A stretch of DNA of 64,000 nt from Anagrus nilaparvatae. Taxonomy: Eukaryota; Arthropoda; Insecta; Hymenoptera; Mymaridae. The notes under the pieces are model-generated. The model saw nothing but the letters and a program-made list of their open reading frames with translations, did not search any database and was not told where the DNA came from. The stretch is from contig JAKSXM010000014.1 in assembly GCA_022575985.1 (NCBI GenBank), positions 29,264,001 to 29,328,000 of the forward strand. Direction: 5' to 3'. Positions 63,062 through 64,000 of the stretch are shown here, piece by piece. The position numbers and the translations under genes were made by a program. Each line of letters starts with the position of its first letter. The first letter of the stretch is position 1.

Positions 63062-64000
63062 CTGCAATAAACATTTTAATTTTAATATTTTAATAATTTT
63101 GCTAAAATAATTAATTTTTGTCTTTTAAAATTAGATTATTTTTGTTTATTAAAAAAGAATTTTCAAATTTTATTTTTTCATATGGTTCAGAGGATAAAAA
63201 ACCAAGTCTATTGAGTGTGAAATAGCAATTTATCTGCAAACATATACACATAAATCTTAGAAATATTGAATACCATTATTTTCCTAATCTCTAAATAATT
63301 ACATACTTTTACACTTTAATACAATTTTGTACTCTGAATAATTTTTCACACATAAAAGAAAATTATAAAGATAATATAGTTGAAATAAGAAAGATTTAAT
63401 AGTATTATTATCTTCGTTATAAAGTTAAAAATTATTACATGTAGAGCTTTCATCAGAATATAATACAGAGAATAGAGCTTGCACATATAGTATATTCAAA
63501 TATAATATAAGTTAAAGCTTTTATTACAATGTAGATATTTATTTAGTAATCATTTCACAATCCTTGTTTCTCTTGTCGTGTAGGTACATATTATATATAA
63601 TCTTCTATTTTACTACAATACATAACCATCATTTTCCATTATCTAATGTATATAGATATATATTAGTCATTCCAAGTTAAATCATGAGTTCATTTTTTTA
63701 AATTTTTTGGAAAGGTAATATGAATTTTAAATTTGGAAATATAATTGTGTTTATTAAATTTAGTTTATTATTAGAAACTTGTGATGATTTTTCATAACCT
63801 CTAATTAAAAGATTAAAAAGCTCCTTAAAACAAGAACAGAACCTCTGGAAAGGGGACGGGGGCAAATTTCTCAAAAAAATGTATTTGTTACAAAATTAAT
63901 TTAATAAAAGAAAAGTAAATAAATCTGTGTTATTTTATGTTTTTTCGATTTAGAATGACTCATGCATAAAACAAAAAACAAAGATAGGCTAAAGAGATTT
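63062..64000. other. Papilin upstream intron; no exon seen
   Basis: AT-rich. The reverse strand was read for a Met followed by a hydrophobic signal peptide and a donor, and none was convincing. The exon encoding the papilin signal peptide therefore probably lies beyond 64,000. Confidence 0.45.

Overview
This window is strongly AT-rich eukaryotic DNA from an arthropod, most likely an insect. The evidence is multi-exon genes with GT-AG introns, animal gene families (papilin, RAD51, DPP3, DNA polymerase alpha subunit B, a cyclic-nucleotide-gated-type channel) and many small inverted-repeat transposons. The insect assignment rests on the intron style and on the insect-type N-terminus of the channel. 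A parasitoid wasp or a similarly AT-rich insect would fit, but the order cannot be fixed from the sequence alone.

Layout. Positions 3-110 may be the last coding codons of a plus-strand gene that enters from the left, followed by a polyadenylation signal. From 111 to about 13,200 there is no recognisable gene, but there are several nested transposable elements: a 1.6 kb TA-flanked inverted-repeat element, a 155 bp hAT-type MITE with a perfect 8 bp duplication, a 361 bp PIF/Harbinger-like MITE, and a repeat family with minisatellite-like interiors. A compact gene cluster follows at 13,200-28,250. It holds the 5' end of a probable POLA2 gene (-), complete DPP3 (-), complete RAD51 (-) and, head-to-head with RAD51, a complete 8-exon HCN/CNG-like channel (+). 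The channel's introns carry large palindromic and foldback elements.

From 28,244 to 32,687 is a gene-poor gap between the convergent 3' ends of the channel and papilin. Papilin (-) fills 32,688-63,061. I could join 38 exons in frame (8,154 bp, 2,717 residues). Its N-terminal signal-peptide exon(s) are not visible and probably lie beyond the right edge. Visible domain order: TSP1, ADAMTS-type cysteine-rich/spacer, six more TSP1, Ser/Thr-rich mucin-like stretch, 13 lagrin-type CC repeats, 11 Kunitz domains, antistasin-like, WAP, Ig, Ig, Pro/Tyr linker, Ig, PLAC. The large 5' introns hold MITEs, microsatellites and a tandem duplication.

The genes do not form one pathway. RAD51 and POLA2 act in DNA repair and replication, DPP3 in peptide turnover, the channel in membrane signalling and papilin in basement membrane. 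No new defence or biosynthetic system is evident. The most noteworthy items are the divergent channel (weak S4, GYG pore, altered cyclic-nucleotide pocket), the papilin with 11 mostly non-basic-P1 Kunitz domains, and the hairpin elements lying in transcribed introns.
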